Positions 17,193-25,552 are shown, counted from the first letter of the stretch. The stretch is 44,278 nucleotides of DNA from Bacteroidia bacterium (GCA_009929175.1 SABC01000010.1:1-44278); one strand, 5' to 3'. The notes: generated by a model not told the origin, from the sequence alone. Program-made: numbers and translations.

Positions 17193-18545
17193 TTATTTTT
17201 TTCTCACAGGAGCTATCCACCAACCCATCTTTTTGGCCAACAGCAGGACGAAAGCCGCAAACACCAACAGTCCCAGCAGCAACCACACTCCCATGCCATT
17301 TACAAACAGCACCGGGACAAATGTTATGATAAGGATTTCCACCGGGGCGATAGGCAAATATGCAAGTGCATAATCATCCATGGCCTTGCTCTCAAGCTTG
17401 GGATCCACAATACGAAGCAGTGCAATACCCATTGCCATGGTCCCTGTCCACCAGCCCCAAGCAAAGATTGAGCGTTCGAACCAAAAAGTTTTGCAGAGTC
17501 TTTTGCCCAAATAGAAAGTAATGACCCAGGCAACGAAAATGCCCACCAGTAAAAGCACTATCAACGGAACCGCATATTTGACAACCACGCTTAGTTTTAT
17601 TGATGCCACACCGCACGCAACCAGCAAATCGGTAAAAGTACTGCTCAACCGGGAGGTTTGTCTGGGGCAAATATAGTCCGATACCTTGGTAGCATCGAAT
17701 ATCTTCTTGAAAACAAGGCCCACTATAAAAGCAGCCGAGAAGACAGGGATTTCCAGTTTCGGATAGTAGAATTTGACCCCCTGGCTCAACATGTACCCGA
17801 TAAAGGCAACCAAAAAGACAAATGCCAGATGGAAAGCCAACGTATCTATTGAAATTGAAGAGGTAGTGCTCATCCCTGCATCTTCCCGTTTTTCGGGAGG
17901 AGTGAGCCCTGTCCTGAGCTCATCGGGGAGCTCCGAAAAATCCTTTATAAAAGAGGTATCACCTTTGATCGCTGCCCTCTTGACCATTATCAGCCCTAAA
18001 ATGATTGCCACAACAACACCGGCGGTTGCCGTAGTCATACCAAGGCTCTTTGCCTCATCCCAGCCCAGGGAGTTGAAAGCATCCCCGATTGCAGCAGCAG
18101 TACCATGTCCACCGTAAAAACCGGTAGGGAGCATTATGCCAAAGGCCGAATTAAGCTGAGGCCAAACCAACTTTAGTACAAACAACCCGAAAAGCCCCAT
18201 GATTGCCCATTGGAGCAACATTCCAAGCTGTGCGTAAGCCCATATCGGGCCCACCCTGCCAGAGACCTCCTTGAAGGTGAATTTGGGAGAAGAAAGTGGC
18301 AATGAGGCAAAAACCAAAGCAATCAGGACACCGGCATATGTGCCCAGCTGGTCCGAAAAAGGCAGTAGTCCAAATCCATTGGGGCCCAAAGCGAGACCAA
18401 GAAACCCGGCAATAAGCGAAGGCGGGATAAAAAGCTGCTGGATGAATTTTATTTTTACCCTGATGAGCTTACCTACCAACAGCAGGCCAAAAATCATCCC
18501 CAGGTCAGAAAAAAGAGTCCAGGGACCATATACGGAATCGAACAT
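17193..18545 (-). CDS. gltS: GltS-like sodium:glutamate symporter
   Basis: The 450-residue inner-membrane protein has ten or more hydrophobic segments and the pattern of the ESS (GltS) family: an N-terminal half with LFIPPSLIAGFLGLALGP and the pore-like GIMLPTGFYGGHGTAAAIGD, and a C-terminal half with the matching SSTFTDLLVACGVASIKL and WGWWTGTMAMGIALLRIVDP. The GGHGT and WTGT stretches are the re-entrant-loop motifs of such symporters. Family members couple glutamate uptake to sodium. It leads a two-gene unit with the exported dipeptidase. The substrate is assigned by family only; related Bacteroidota proteins may take other dicarboxylic amino acids. Confidence 0.82.
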   Translation of the reverse strand: MFDSVYGPWTLFSDLGMIFGLLLVGKLIRVKIKFIQQLFIPPSLIAGFLGLALGPNGFGLLPFSDQLGTYAGVLIALVFASLPLSSPKFTFKEVSGRVGPIWAYAQLGMLLQWAIMGLFGLFVLKLVWPQLNSAFGIMLPTGFYGGHGTAAAIGDAFNSLGWDEAKSLGMTTATAGVVVAIILGLIMVKRAAIKGDTSFIKDFSELPDELRTGLTPPEKREDAGMSTTSSISIDTLAFHLAFVFLVAFIGYMLSQGVKFYYPKLEIPVFSAAFIVGLVFKKIFDATKVSDYICPRQTSRLSSTFTDLLVACGVASIKLSVVVKYAVPLIVLLLVGIFVAWVITFYLGKRLCKTFWFERSIFAWGWWTGTMAMGIALLRIVDPKLESKAMDDYALAYLPIAPVEILIITFVPVLFVNGMGVWLLLGLLVFAAFVLLLAKKMGWWIAPVRKK

Positions 18546-18579
18546 AGTACTAAGTTTAAGGTTAAAAAAGTTTTAATGT

Positions 18580-18587
18580 CAAATATA
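18580..18587 (-). promoter_or_regulatory. -7 element upstream of gltS
   Basis: TATATTTG on the minus strand matches TAnnTTTG and lies 34 bases before the gltS ATG. No well-spaced -33 TTG was found, so only the -7 element is claimed. Confidence 0.45.
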
Positions 18588-18605
18588 ACGTTTTTGGTCC
18601 AATTA

Positions 18606-18636
18606 TTGAACATTACAACTAAAAGCAATAAATTTG
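18606..18636 (+). promoter_or_regulatory. Promoter abutting the DUF4294 start codon
   Basis: TTG (18606-18608) and TAAATTTG (18629-18636) are separated by 20 bases, a full -33/-7 match. The -7 box ends only 6 bases before the ATG at 18643, so transcription would begin at or next to the start codon and give a leaderless or nearly leaderless mRNA. Confidence 0.55.
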
Positions 18637-18642
18637 TCCTTG

Positions 18643-19266
18643 ATGAGCAAAAGTTTTAGGTTGTTGTTGGCGGCATTCTCCCTCTTGTTAATGCAGGGCT
18701 CCCTTTTTTCGCAAGAGAAGGGCTATTCTGTGGGTTATAAGATTGAGGGACGGGATACCGTCTACCAGATAACCCTACGCGAAGTCTACCACTTTTCATG
18801 GGACCGCAGCGGTAGGAAAGGAAGGGAGTGGCGGGAGTTTTACCGTCTGGTATACAATTTCCAAAAGACGTATCCCTATGCCCTTTTGGCAAAAGAGAAA
18901 ATACAAGAGGCCGACAGTGTACTGTCAACGAAAAAGTTAAATTCCAGGGAGAGGGAAAAATTCATAAAACAGTTCGAAACTAACCTGTTCCGGGAATTCG
19001 AAAAGCCCCTCCGCAAAATGACAATCAGCCAAGGCAAGCTATTGCTCAAACTCATTGACAGGGAAATAGGGCAAAGTTCATATTATTTGATCAGGAATTA
19101 CCGTGGAGGCGCAGCTGCCGGCTTTTGGCAAGGAGTAGCCAGGATATTCGGGTCGGACCTTAAGAAACCCTACGACAGGTTCGGGGAGGACAAGATTACG
19201 GAAGAGTTGGTTCAAATGTACAAAAGGGGCTCTTTCGAATACTTGTACTACTCAATGTTCAATTAG
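18643..19266 (+). CDS. DUF4294 exported protein
   Basis: From the ATG at 18643 the product has 207 residues; an in-frame TTG three codons upstream is part of the -7 promoter box and is rejected as the start. A signal peptide covers about 1-24 (FRLLLAAFSLLLMQGSLFSQ). The mature part has the DUF4294 pattern: EGRDTVYQITLREVYHFSWD, then EFYRLVYNFQKTYPYALLAK and the helical RKMTISQGKLLLKLIDREIG. The function of the family is unknown; it is common across Bacteroidota and probably periplasmic. Its last 8 bases overlap the convergent lpxH gene. Confidence 0.85.
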   Translation: MSKSFRLLLAAFSLLLMQGSLFSQEKGYSVGYKIEGRDTVYQITLREVYHFSWDRSGRKGREWREFYRLVYNFQKTYPYALLAKEKIQEADSVLSTKKLNSREREKFIKQFETNLFREFEKPLRKMTISQGKLLLKLIDREIGQSSYYLIRNYRGGAAAGFWQGVARIFGSDLKKPYDRFGEDKITEELVQMYKRGSFEYLYYSMFN

Positions 19267-20023
19267 CCTCCATAAAATCGGGTTTAGCCCACTCCAGCAC
19301 ACCGGTCATTGAATCGAAAACCAGGTATTCACAACCATGTATCCACTCCCCAAGTATGTAAAAGCCCGCCCCTTTTGGTGTCAGGGTATTGCCCGGTGTA
19401 TGCATATGCCCGAATATAAATTCATCCACATGGTTTTCCGTTTCGAATTTGGCAGCCACCCCGAACAAAGGATCGTTTTGCCCCCGGAACAACAGCTTTT
19501 CTCCCCTTGCCAACCTGTTGTGTTTTGACCATCTTGTGGCTACAGCAAATGCCCATCGGGGATGGATCATGCTGAACAGCCGTTGTAAGAGCCGGTTTTT
19601 GAAGAGCCCTTTCAAAAAAAGATGGGCGCGCTCTCCCGAAAGCTCATCGCCGTGTGCCAGGCAAATCCTTTTACCCTCAATATTTACCACCGACATCTCA
19701 TCTAAAACCGTAACTCCTATCTCCTGTTGCAGATAGTCATAGGTCCAGACGTCGTGGTTTCCTCTCAAAAAATACAATTCTACACCCCTGTCGGCAAGAT
19801 GGGCCAATGCCCCCAAAGTCCTTGTGAACCTACGGGGAATCACATACTTGTACTCATACCAAAAATCAAAGATATCTCCAAGCAGGTACAGGCGGGTTGT
19901 TTGGGCTGGCAATTCATGGAGGAACCTCGCAAACTGCTTTTCCCTCTGTACCGGGTCAAAAGCCCTCAGCCCCAGATGCACATCGGAAACAAAATAATAT
20001 AATCTCCTCTCCTGATCAAACAT
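19259..20023 (-). CDS. lpxH: UDP-2,3-diacylglucosamine diphosphatase LpxH
   Basis: The 254-residue calcineurin-like phosphoesterase removes UMP from UDP-2,3-diacylglucosamine to give lipid X in lipid A synthesis, at the inner face of the inner membrane. The metal motifs appear in order: SDVHLG (Asp14, His16), GDIFDFW (Asp50), RGNHD (Asn89, His90), AHGDE (His124) and GHMHTP (His206, His208). It is the last gene of the ftsX-DUF3098-uppP-lpxH operon and overlaps uppP by 8 bases. Its stop overlaps the convergent DUF4294 gene by 8 bases. Confidence 0.92.
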   Translation of the reverse strand: MFDQERRLYYFVSDVHLGLRAFDPVQREKQFARFLHELPAQTTRLYLLGDIFDFWYEYKYVIPRRFTRTLGALAHLADRGVELYFLRGNHDVWTYDYLQQEIGVTVLDEMSVVNIEGKRICLAHGDELSGERAHLFLKGLFKNRLLQRLFSMIHPRWAFAVATRWSKHNRLARGEKLLFRGQNDPLFGVAAKFETENHVDEFIFGHMHTPGNTLTPKGAGFYILGEWIHGCEYLVFDSMTGVLEWAKPDFMEAN

Positions 20024-20804
20024 AAGAATATATAATTGCTATCACACCCAGGATTGCACAATAGAGAGCAAACCCCTTTAGTTTGGTTTTCTTTACAAGT
20101 GCTATCATAGCCTTGCAGGCAAACAAGCCAGAGGTAAAGGCTGCAAGGAAACCGGCTGCCAACGGGAGAACCCCGATTCCCGTACTCTCGGAGGCAAACC
20201 CTCCCGATACAAGTTCCAGGAAAGCCTCCCCAAGGATGGGAACAAGCACCATTAAAAAGGAGAATTTAGCAATTTCCTCGCGTCTGGCTCCTAGCAACAA
20301 ACCGGTTGAGATGGTTGCCCCCGAACGGGATAGGCCCGGAATAACTGCAACAGATTGCGCAACGCCTATTATTAAAGCATTCCTGAAAGTTATCCCCTTT
20401 TCCTTTGGTTTCAAAATACCCGAAAGGTAGAGTAAAAAAGATGTCACAAGCAGGGCAATACCAACCACTATTGTGCCTTCTCCAAACAAAGCCTCCACAT
20501 GATCTTTGAGAAACATCCCCACTATAAACACAGGAACCATGGATACCAGTATTTTAAAAACATAGATCGTTTGCCCGTTCATTTTGAACTTGAGCACTCC
20601 CGATAACAGCTCCAGGATATCTTTACGGAACGCAACCAAAGTACTCAACACAGTTGCTGCATGTACAACAACCTCGAAAGCAACCCCGGAACTATCGATC
20701 CCGAGCAGCTCCTTCCCAATCACAAGGTGGCCACTGCTGCTCACCGGCAAAAACTCGGTAAGCCCCTGAACCAGCCCCAAAACAATTGCTTCCAGGATGC
20801 TCAT
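20016..20804 (-). CDS. uppP: Undecaprenyl-diphosphatase UppP (BacA)
   Basis: The 262-residue inner-membrane enzyme dephosphorylates undecaprenyl pyrophosphate, recycling the lipid carrier for peptidoglycan and polysaccharide synthesis. The two catalytic motifs are present: EFLPVSSSGH at 17-26 and PGLSRSG at 156-162. Eight hydrophobic segments are seen. It overlaps DUF3098 upstream by 4 bases and lpxH downstream by 8, so translation is tightly coupled. In many Bacteroidota uppP is followed by truB and queA (from memory); lpxH takes that place here. Confidence 0.95.
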   Translation of the reverse strand: MSILEAIVLGLVQGLTEFLPVSSSGHLVIGKELLGIDSSGVAFEVVVHAATVLSTLVAFRKDILELLSGVLKFKMNGQTIYVFKILVSMVPVFIVGMFLKDHVEALFGEGTIVVGIALLVTSFLLYLSGILKPKEKGITFRNALIIGVAQSVAVIPGLSRSGATISTGLLLGARREEIAKFSFLMVLVPILGEAFLELVSGGFASESTGIGVLPLAAGFLAAFTSGLFACKAMIALVKKTKLKGFALYCAILGVIAIIYSYV

Positions 20805-21037
20805 TTTCCGGATTTTGGTATATACATCACCGCAAAGATCTCAATGGCAAATCCTGCCAGGATAAAGAGAGGAGCGAGGGTAATCCTTCGAAAGCTGAAC
20901 ATCTCATCACCCGTAAAAACGGAGGGATCAGTTGTACCGCCACCAGTCATCAATGCATATCCTGTAATCATAAAAGCCAATCCGACAAGAACATAAAGCA
21001 GATTCTTCTTTGGCATTGCAAATTTTCCAGATTCCAT
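20801..21037 (-). CDS. DUF3098 small membrane protein
   Basis: The 78-residue product has two predicted transmembrane helices (LLYVLVGLAFMITGYALM and ITLAPLFILAGFAIEIFAVM) joined by a short loop with GGGTTDPSVF. This is the DUF3098 pattern, nearly always found between ftsX and uppP in Bacteroidota. Its function is unknown; conserved linkage suggests a role in the cell envelope or division. It overlaps uppP by 4 bases (ATGA-type) and follows ftsX by 25. Confidence 0.85.
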   Translation of the reverse strand: MESGKFAMPKKNLLYVLVGLAFMITGYALMTGGGTTDPSVFTGDEMFSFRRITLAPLFILAGFAIEIFAVMYIPKSGK

Positions 21038-21062
21038 ATTATCAATATTATAAAAATTCCGT

Positions 21063-21941
21063 TTAATAGTAGATATCGTCTCCCGACATTGAGATCAGCC
21101 GGTTGGATATAAAGTATGTACTGATCACACACAATAGTATGCCCGCAACAGGTACGGCAGCAAAAACAGCGAATACCATTTTTTTATCCAAAATCTCAAA
21201 CAGTTCGGGCAGATCAGAAATCAATATGTAAATCAATCCTCCCAACAATATATCCGAAATCAAACCCGAGACCAAACCCTGCCAGATCCCTTTTATAATC
21301 AGAGGCCTCCTGATAAATGACCTCCTTGCCCCCACAAGCTTCATTGTGTAGATCACAAATCTCTTTGCATAGAGGTTTAATCTTACGGTATTGTTGATCA
21401 GTACAAAAGAGATAAAAACAAGCAACAGCATTAGTATACCGGCAACATAACCGGCCTTTTCCATATTGTCGTTTATAATAGTCACAAGGGACTCCTGGTA
21501 AACAACCTCCTTAACCATGTTCATGGAAGAGAGCTCCTGCTCAACATAACTCAGGGAGTCCGTGTTGATGTAATCCGATTTAAGAAAAATATCGATTGAC
21601 ACGGGAATCGGGTTCACCTCAAAAAGTTCAAGGAAATCCTCTCCCAGTATCTCTTTCATCTCCTCTGTCCCCTTTTCCCTGGAGACATATTCCATCTCCT
21701 TAATATACTCTTTTTCCTTTAACTGCTCAAATACAAGGAGTGTCGCATCGTCCGGTGCTATCTCCTCAAAAATAACGGACAGTTTGATGTTTTCCCGGAA
21801 GTAGTCCGAGACCGATTTTGCATTGACTCCCATCAATCCGGTAAGCCCCGCAAGCAGCAGAACCATGCTGATGCTGATCACAGAGGAGAGGTAGGACTGG
21901 ATAAGCCTCCTGTATACTATGTTTTTCTCACGTTTCTTCAT
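21063..21941 (-). CDS. ftsX: Cell-division permease FtsX
   Basis: The 292-residue protein has the FtsX layout: a cytosolic N-terminus, a first transmembrane helix near 20-40, an extracellular domain to about 160 (IKLSVIFEEIAPDDATLLVF), then three helices in an ABC-permease (MacB-like) domain (VRLNLYAKRFVIYTMKLVGA and GIWQGLVSGLISDILLGG). FtsX works with the ATPase FtsE to activate septal peptidoglycan hydrolases; ftsE is not in this window, as is usual in Bacteroidota, where ftsX stands apart. It is the first gene of its operon, with a TATCTTTG box 15 bases before the ATG. Confidence 0.92.
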   Translation of the reverse strand: MKKREKNIVYRRLIQSYLSSVISISMVLLLAGLTGLMGVNAKSVSDYFRENIKLSVIFEEIAPDDATLLVFEQLKEKEYIKEMEYVSREKGTEEMKEILGEDFLELFEVNPIPVSIDIFLKSDYINTDSLSYVEQELSSMNMVKEVVYQESLVTIINDNMEKAGYVAGILMLLLVFISFVLINNTVRLNLYAKRFVIYTMKLVGARRSFIRRPLIIKGIWQGLVSGLISDILLGGLIYILISDLPELFEILDKKMVFAVFAAVPVAGILLCVISTYFISNRLISMSGDDIYY

Positions 21942-21956
21942 GTATCAAACAAGGTT

Positions 21957-21964
21957 CAAAGATA
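21957..21964 (-). promoter_or_regulatory. -7 element upstream of ftsX
   Basis: TATCTTTG on the minus strand matches TAnnTTTG and ends 15 bases before the ftsX ATG, implying a 5' leader of only about 10 bases. No clear -33 element is seen. The divergent gene has the same octamer at 21994-22001. Confidence 0.5.
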
Positions 21965-21993
21965 CATAAAATGTCCAATTAAATTAATTTTAT

Positions 21994-22001
21994 TATCTTT
22001 G
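21994..22001 (+). promoter_or_regulatory. -7 element upstream of the glycogen-synthase-like gene
   Basis: TATCTTTG matches TAnnTTTG and lies 29 bases before the ATG at 22031. The position makes the in-frame GTG at 22001 an unlikely start. No clear -33 TTG is seen. Confidence 0.5.
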
Positions 22002-22030
22002 TGAGGAATTTGCAATTAATTTTCAATACA

Positions 22031-22858
22031 ATGAGTGAGCCCACTAAAGTCCTGTATGTAAGCTCGGAGATTTTTCCCTATTTACCCGAAACTACCATAT
22101 CCAAAGTTGGGCGTTTTTTACCCCAGGGAGCCCAGGAAAGGGGTTGCGAAATACGCTCATTCATGCCCAAGTACGGAATTATCAACGAACGGAGAAACCA
22201 ACTCCACGAAGTGATAAGGCTGTCCGGGATGAACATCATTATCAACGACCTGGACAGGCCCCTTATAATAAAGGTTTCTTCCATCTCGTCTGCAAGGATG
22301 CAGGTATATTTTATTGACAACGAGGATTATTTCTTTCGTAAGCATGTCTATGGGGACGAAGAGACCCCGTTTTTTCACGACAACGATGAAAGAGCCATCT
22401 TCTTTGCAAGAGGTGTGCTCGAAACTGTAAAAAAGTTGAGGTGGAAGCCTGACATTATCCATTGCCAAGGTTGGATCTCCCACTTTTTACCACTCTACCT
22501 AAGGAAAGTCTATGCCGACGACCCTATTTTTTCGGACAGCAAAGTAATCCTTTCCCTCTATAATGAGGCCACTGACTGCACATTCAACGAAGACACAAGA
22601 TCAAAAATCCTGGTGCCCGGCATCAAGAACAAAGATATGGAGGTACTCAACCCTGCCAATGGCACAAATCTTGCAAAACTAGCAATACAGTATTCGCACG
22701 GGATAATTATGGCCGAGCAGGAGATCGGGCATGAGGTAGAAGATGCGGCTAAATCGAGTGGATTACCTACCCTCGGGTTTACCGACACTGTTGCCGAAGG
22801 CTCTTCCTACATAGACGAGTACATTCAATTTTACGATAAAATTCTGGCAAAAAAATGA
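22031..22858 (+). CDS. Glycogen/starch synthase N-terminal-domain protein
   Basis: From the ATG at 22031 the protein has 275 residues and matches only the N-terminal (GT5) Rossmann domain of glycogen synthase: KVLYVSSEIFPYLPETTISK at the start and WKPDIIHCQGWISHFLPLYL in the middle. The C-terminal GT domain, which supplies most catalytic residues, is absent, and the ADP-glucose-binding KxGGL motif near the start is replaced by SKVGRFLP. Ordinary synthase activity is therefore unlikely. The gene overlaps the following DUF4270 lipoprotein gene by 4 bases, a pairing I recall from other Bacteroidales. The role is unknown; it might bind a nucleotide sugar or glycan. Confidence 0.82.
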   Translation: MSEPTKVLYVSSEIFPYLPETTISKVGRFLPQGAQERGCEIRSFMPKYGIINERRNQLHEVIRLSGMNIIINDLDRPLIIKVSSISSARMQVYFIDNEDYFFRKHVYGDEETPFFHDNDERAIFFARGVLETVKKLRWKPDIIHCQGWISHFLPLYLRKVYADDPIFSDSKVILSLYNEATDCTFNEDTRSKILVPGIKNKDMEVLNPANGTNLAKLAIQYSHGIIMAEQEIGHEVEDAAKSSGLPTLGFTDTVAEGSSYIDEYIQFYDKILAKK

Positions 22859-24207
22859 TTAAAAAGAACATTTTAAGTTCTGCGGCAGCACTCCTTGTTG
22901 CAACACTGCTCTCCAACTCCTGTATTGAAACCGACAAGACCACCGGCTCCTCGCTGTTGCCGGGCGACAACATACTCAACGTCACCAGCACAACCTTTGA
23001 CCTGCCTGTACAGGCAAAGGTAACAGACAGCTTACAAACCAGCTACATAGGCTACCTTTCGGTGGGAGCCTACAATGATCCCGACATGGGGTTGGTTACA
23101 ACATCTGCAGCATTCCGTATTGCACCATCCCTGAGCAAACACAACTTTGGAGAGAATCCGGTTGCCAAAGCCTTGAAGATGTACATCTCAATAGACAACA
23201 AGACATTCTTTGATGAGAACGACGAATTCATCCCCCAAAACTTCAAGCTATACGAACTCCTCAAAGATATCGACTCCACTGTTATTTACAACAACTCCGT
23301 CAAACAAAACGATATCAGCCCTGCAAGGATAGACAATGCCGGTAATATCTTTTTTGGGGGGGACAGCCTTGTGATAGAGGTTTCACAAACATTTGCGCAA
23401 AAACTTGTGGAGGCAAGCCAGGAAGAGATGGACAGCACAGAGCTCTTCTATAAGAAATTCAAAGGATTGTACCTGACAGCCGACCCAAAACCAGGCAACC
23501 AGGCCGGGGGCAGGATAAACCTCATTGCCCCCAGCAACATCTACTTCCTGCTCACCTACCGTCACAAAGTAGCCAGTGAAGGGATAGACAAGGACAGTAC
23601 AATTGCCTATTTTGTAAACGAGAACGGTCCCAACCTTAACCTGTACAACCACAGCTCAGCAACAATAGAACATCCCAACCCCGGGAACAAGTTATTCGTA
23701 GAAGGATTGGCCGGGGTAAAACCATATATTGATTTTGCTCAGGTAAAAAGCAATCTGGAAAGCTGGGCTGCCGACAACGACATAGACCTCAGCAAACTTA
23801 TCATTGCCAAGGCCGAGGTTAGGCTCCCTTTTGAATACCCTTCCGACTACAAAGAACTCAACTACTTCCCTTCACAACTTTTCATAAGTACCCGCAGGGC
23901 AAACTCCGGCAGGATAACTTATGAACCAGTGGAAGATGTTTCATTCACAACCAACAACGGCTATATAAACCGTTCGCTCAGGTACTACTCTCTCGACATC
24001 AGCTCCTATCTCCAAAAGGTACTCAAGGGCAACCAAGAGAGCAGTTATTTGCAAACCTATGTAACACCAATATACCAAACCAGCGATTATTACTCTGGAG
24101 CAGTATACTACTATTTGCAAAACTACCTTTATTCCAAGGCAACCCTCAACGGTAACACTGCACAAAGAAATCCCAAGTTGGTGCTGACATATGCTGTTTT
24201 ACCCTAA
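22855..24207 (+). CDS. DUF4270 lipoprotein
   Basis: The 450-residue product begins with a lipoprotein signal whose lipobox is LLSNSC (Cys at about residue 23), followed by the DUF4270 segments TGSSLLPGDNILNV and SYIGYLSVGAYNDPDMGLVT, where nearly all family members share the phrase G.y.DP.fG. The rest is beta-rich, with KAEVRLPFEYPSDYKELNYF and a C-terminal NPKLVLTYAVLP. The location is probably outer-membrane associated; the function is unknown. Its ATG overlaps the stop of the glycogen-synthase-like gene (ATGA). A strong terminator follows 30 bases downstream. Confidence 0.88.
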   Translation: MIKKNILSSAAALLVATLLSNSCIETDKTTGSSLLPGDNILNVTSTTFDLPVQAKVTDSLQTSYIGYLSVGAYNDPDMGLVTTSAAFRIAPSLSKHNFGENPVAKALKMYISIDNKTFFDENDEFIPQNFKLYELLKDIDSTVIYNNSVKQNDISPARIDNAGNIFFGGDSLVIEVSQTFAQKLVEASQEEMDSTELFYKKFKGLYLTADPKPGNQAGGRINLIAPSNIYFLLTYRHKVASEGIDKDSTIAYFVNENGPNLNLYNHSSATIEHPNPGNKLFVEGLAGVKPYIDFAQVKSNLESWAADNDIDLSKLIIAKAEVRLPFEYPSDYKELNYFPSQLFISTRRANSGRITYEPVEDVSFTTNNGYINRSLRYYSLDISSYLQKVLKGNQESSYLQTYVTPIYQTSDYYSGAVYYYLQNYLYSKATLNGNTAQRNPKLVLTYAVLP

Positions 24208-24237
24208 CCAGGTATAACACCAATAACAATAACTAAT

Positions 24238-24266
24238 AAAAGGCCGCCCTTACAGGACGGCCTTTT
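24238..24266. terminator. Bidirectional intrinsic terminator between DUF4270 and fabF
   Basis: AAAAGGCCG (24238-24246) pairs with CGGCCTTTT (24258-24266), and the stem extends past a single C/A mismatch with CCT/AGG around a TAC loop. A-rich and T-rich flanks on both sides let it act on both strands. It lies between the convergent DUF4270 and fabF genes. Confidence 0.88.
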
Positions 24267-24285
24267 ACATTTATTTGTTAAAAAC

Positions 24286-25539
24286 CTAATTTAGCTTTTT
24301 GAATATAACGCAAGAGTTGTGACCTCCAAAACCAAAGGTATTGTTCATGGCCACCTTGACCTCCCTGCGTTGGGCCTTGTTAAGTGTAAGGTTTAATTTA
24401 TAATCGATCTCAGGGTCCTCGTGTTCGAAATTGATGGTAGGAGGAATTACACCCGAGTTAATGGCATGGATACAAGCCAAAGCTTCCACCGAACCGGCGG
24501 CACCCAGCAAGTGACCAGTCATTGATTTGGTTGCACTAATATTAAGTTTGTAGGCATGCTCTCCAAAAAGAGCCTTTATTGCCTTAAGTTCTGCAACATC
24601 CCCAAGAGGTGTTGCTGTGCCGTGGACATTTATGTAGTCCACAGACTCCCTTTCCAGACCTGCTTCTTCCAAGGCAAGTTTCATTACGTTTACAGCACCG
24701 GAACCTTCGGGATGAGGAGCTGTGATGTGGTAAGCATCGGCAGTCATCCCGCCTCCGGCTACCTCGCAATAAATCTTCGCACCCCTGGCAATGGCATGCT
24801 CGTACTCTTCGAAAACCATAACACCGGAGCCCTCACCCATTACAAAACCATCCCTGGTTTTGTCAAAAGGTCTTGAAGCCGTAAGATAGTTATCGTTGTT
24901 CGTAGACATGGCCTGGGCAGAGTTAAAACCGCCTATGCTTGGCACTGTGATCCCTGCCTCCGAACCACCTGTGATTATGAAATCAGCCTTACCCAAACGG
25001 ATAGTGTTGAAAGCATCTATCATAGCATGCGTGGACGAAGCACACGCCGAAACAGTAGTGTAATTAGGACCACGGAACCCGTATTTCATCGAAATCATAC
25101 CAGGTGCTATATCCGGTATCATTTTAGGAATAAGGAAAGGGCTAAAGCGCGGGATTTTACCTCCATCACAGTAGCCCTCAATTTCCTGGAAAAGCGTTTC
25201 AATCCCGCCTATTCCTGTTCCCATGATAACCCCGATCCTGTCGGGATTCTCTATTTCCATATCGATTGAGCTATCTTCGATGGCCTGTCCCGCTGCGATA
25301 AAAGCATACTGGGTAAACCTGTCTAGTTTGCGCTCTTCTTTTCTGTCGATACCGAATTTTACGGGATCATAATCCTTTATTTCACAAGCAAATTTGGTTT
25401 TAAAAAGGGTAGTGTCAAAACGGGTTATAGGTCCCGCCCCGCTAAACCCCGCATCCAGGTTGTCAAAAAACTCACCGATGCTGTGGCCAAGAGGATTTAT
25501 AGTTCCTATACCGGTTATTACAACTCTTTTTAACTGCAT
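24286..25539 (-). CDS. fabF: Beta-ketoacyl-ACP synthase II FabF
   Basis: I start at the ATG of MQLKRVVITGIGTINPLGHS (25537-25539), giving 417 residues, the family length; the upstream in-frame extension would overlap acpP and is not conserved-looking. The catalytic triad is visible: Cys166 in VSACASST, His306 in NVHGTATPLGD and His343 in SMTGHLLGAAG. FabF condenses malonyl-ACP with acyl-ACP in fatty acid elongation in the cytosol. It follows acpP by 13 bases in the usual acpP-fabF pair and ends at a bidirectional terminator. Confidence 0.98.
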   Translation of the reverse strand: MQLKRVVITGIGTINPLGHSIGEFFDNLDAGFSGAGPITRFDTTLFKTKFACEIKDYDPVKFGIDRKEERKLDRFTQYAFIAAGQAIEDSSIDMEIENPDRIGVIMGTGIGGIETLFQEIEGYCDGGKIPRFSPFLIPKMIPDIAPGMISMKYGFRGPNYTTVSACASSTHAMIDAFNTIRLGKADFIITGGSEAGITVPSIGGFNSAQAMSTNNDNYLTASRPFDKTRDGFVMGEGSGVMVFEEYEHAIARGAKIYCEVAGGGMTADAYHITAPHPEGSGAVNVMKLALEEAGLERESVDYINVHGTATPLGDVAELKAIKALFGEHAYKLNISATKSMTGHLLGAAGSVEALACIHAINSGVIPPTINFEHEDPEIDYKLNLTLNKAQRREVKVAMNNTFGFGGHNSCVIFKKLN

Positions 25540-25552
25540 AAACCTGTGTAAA

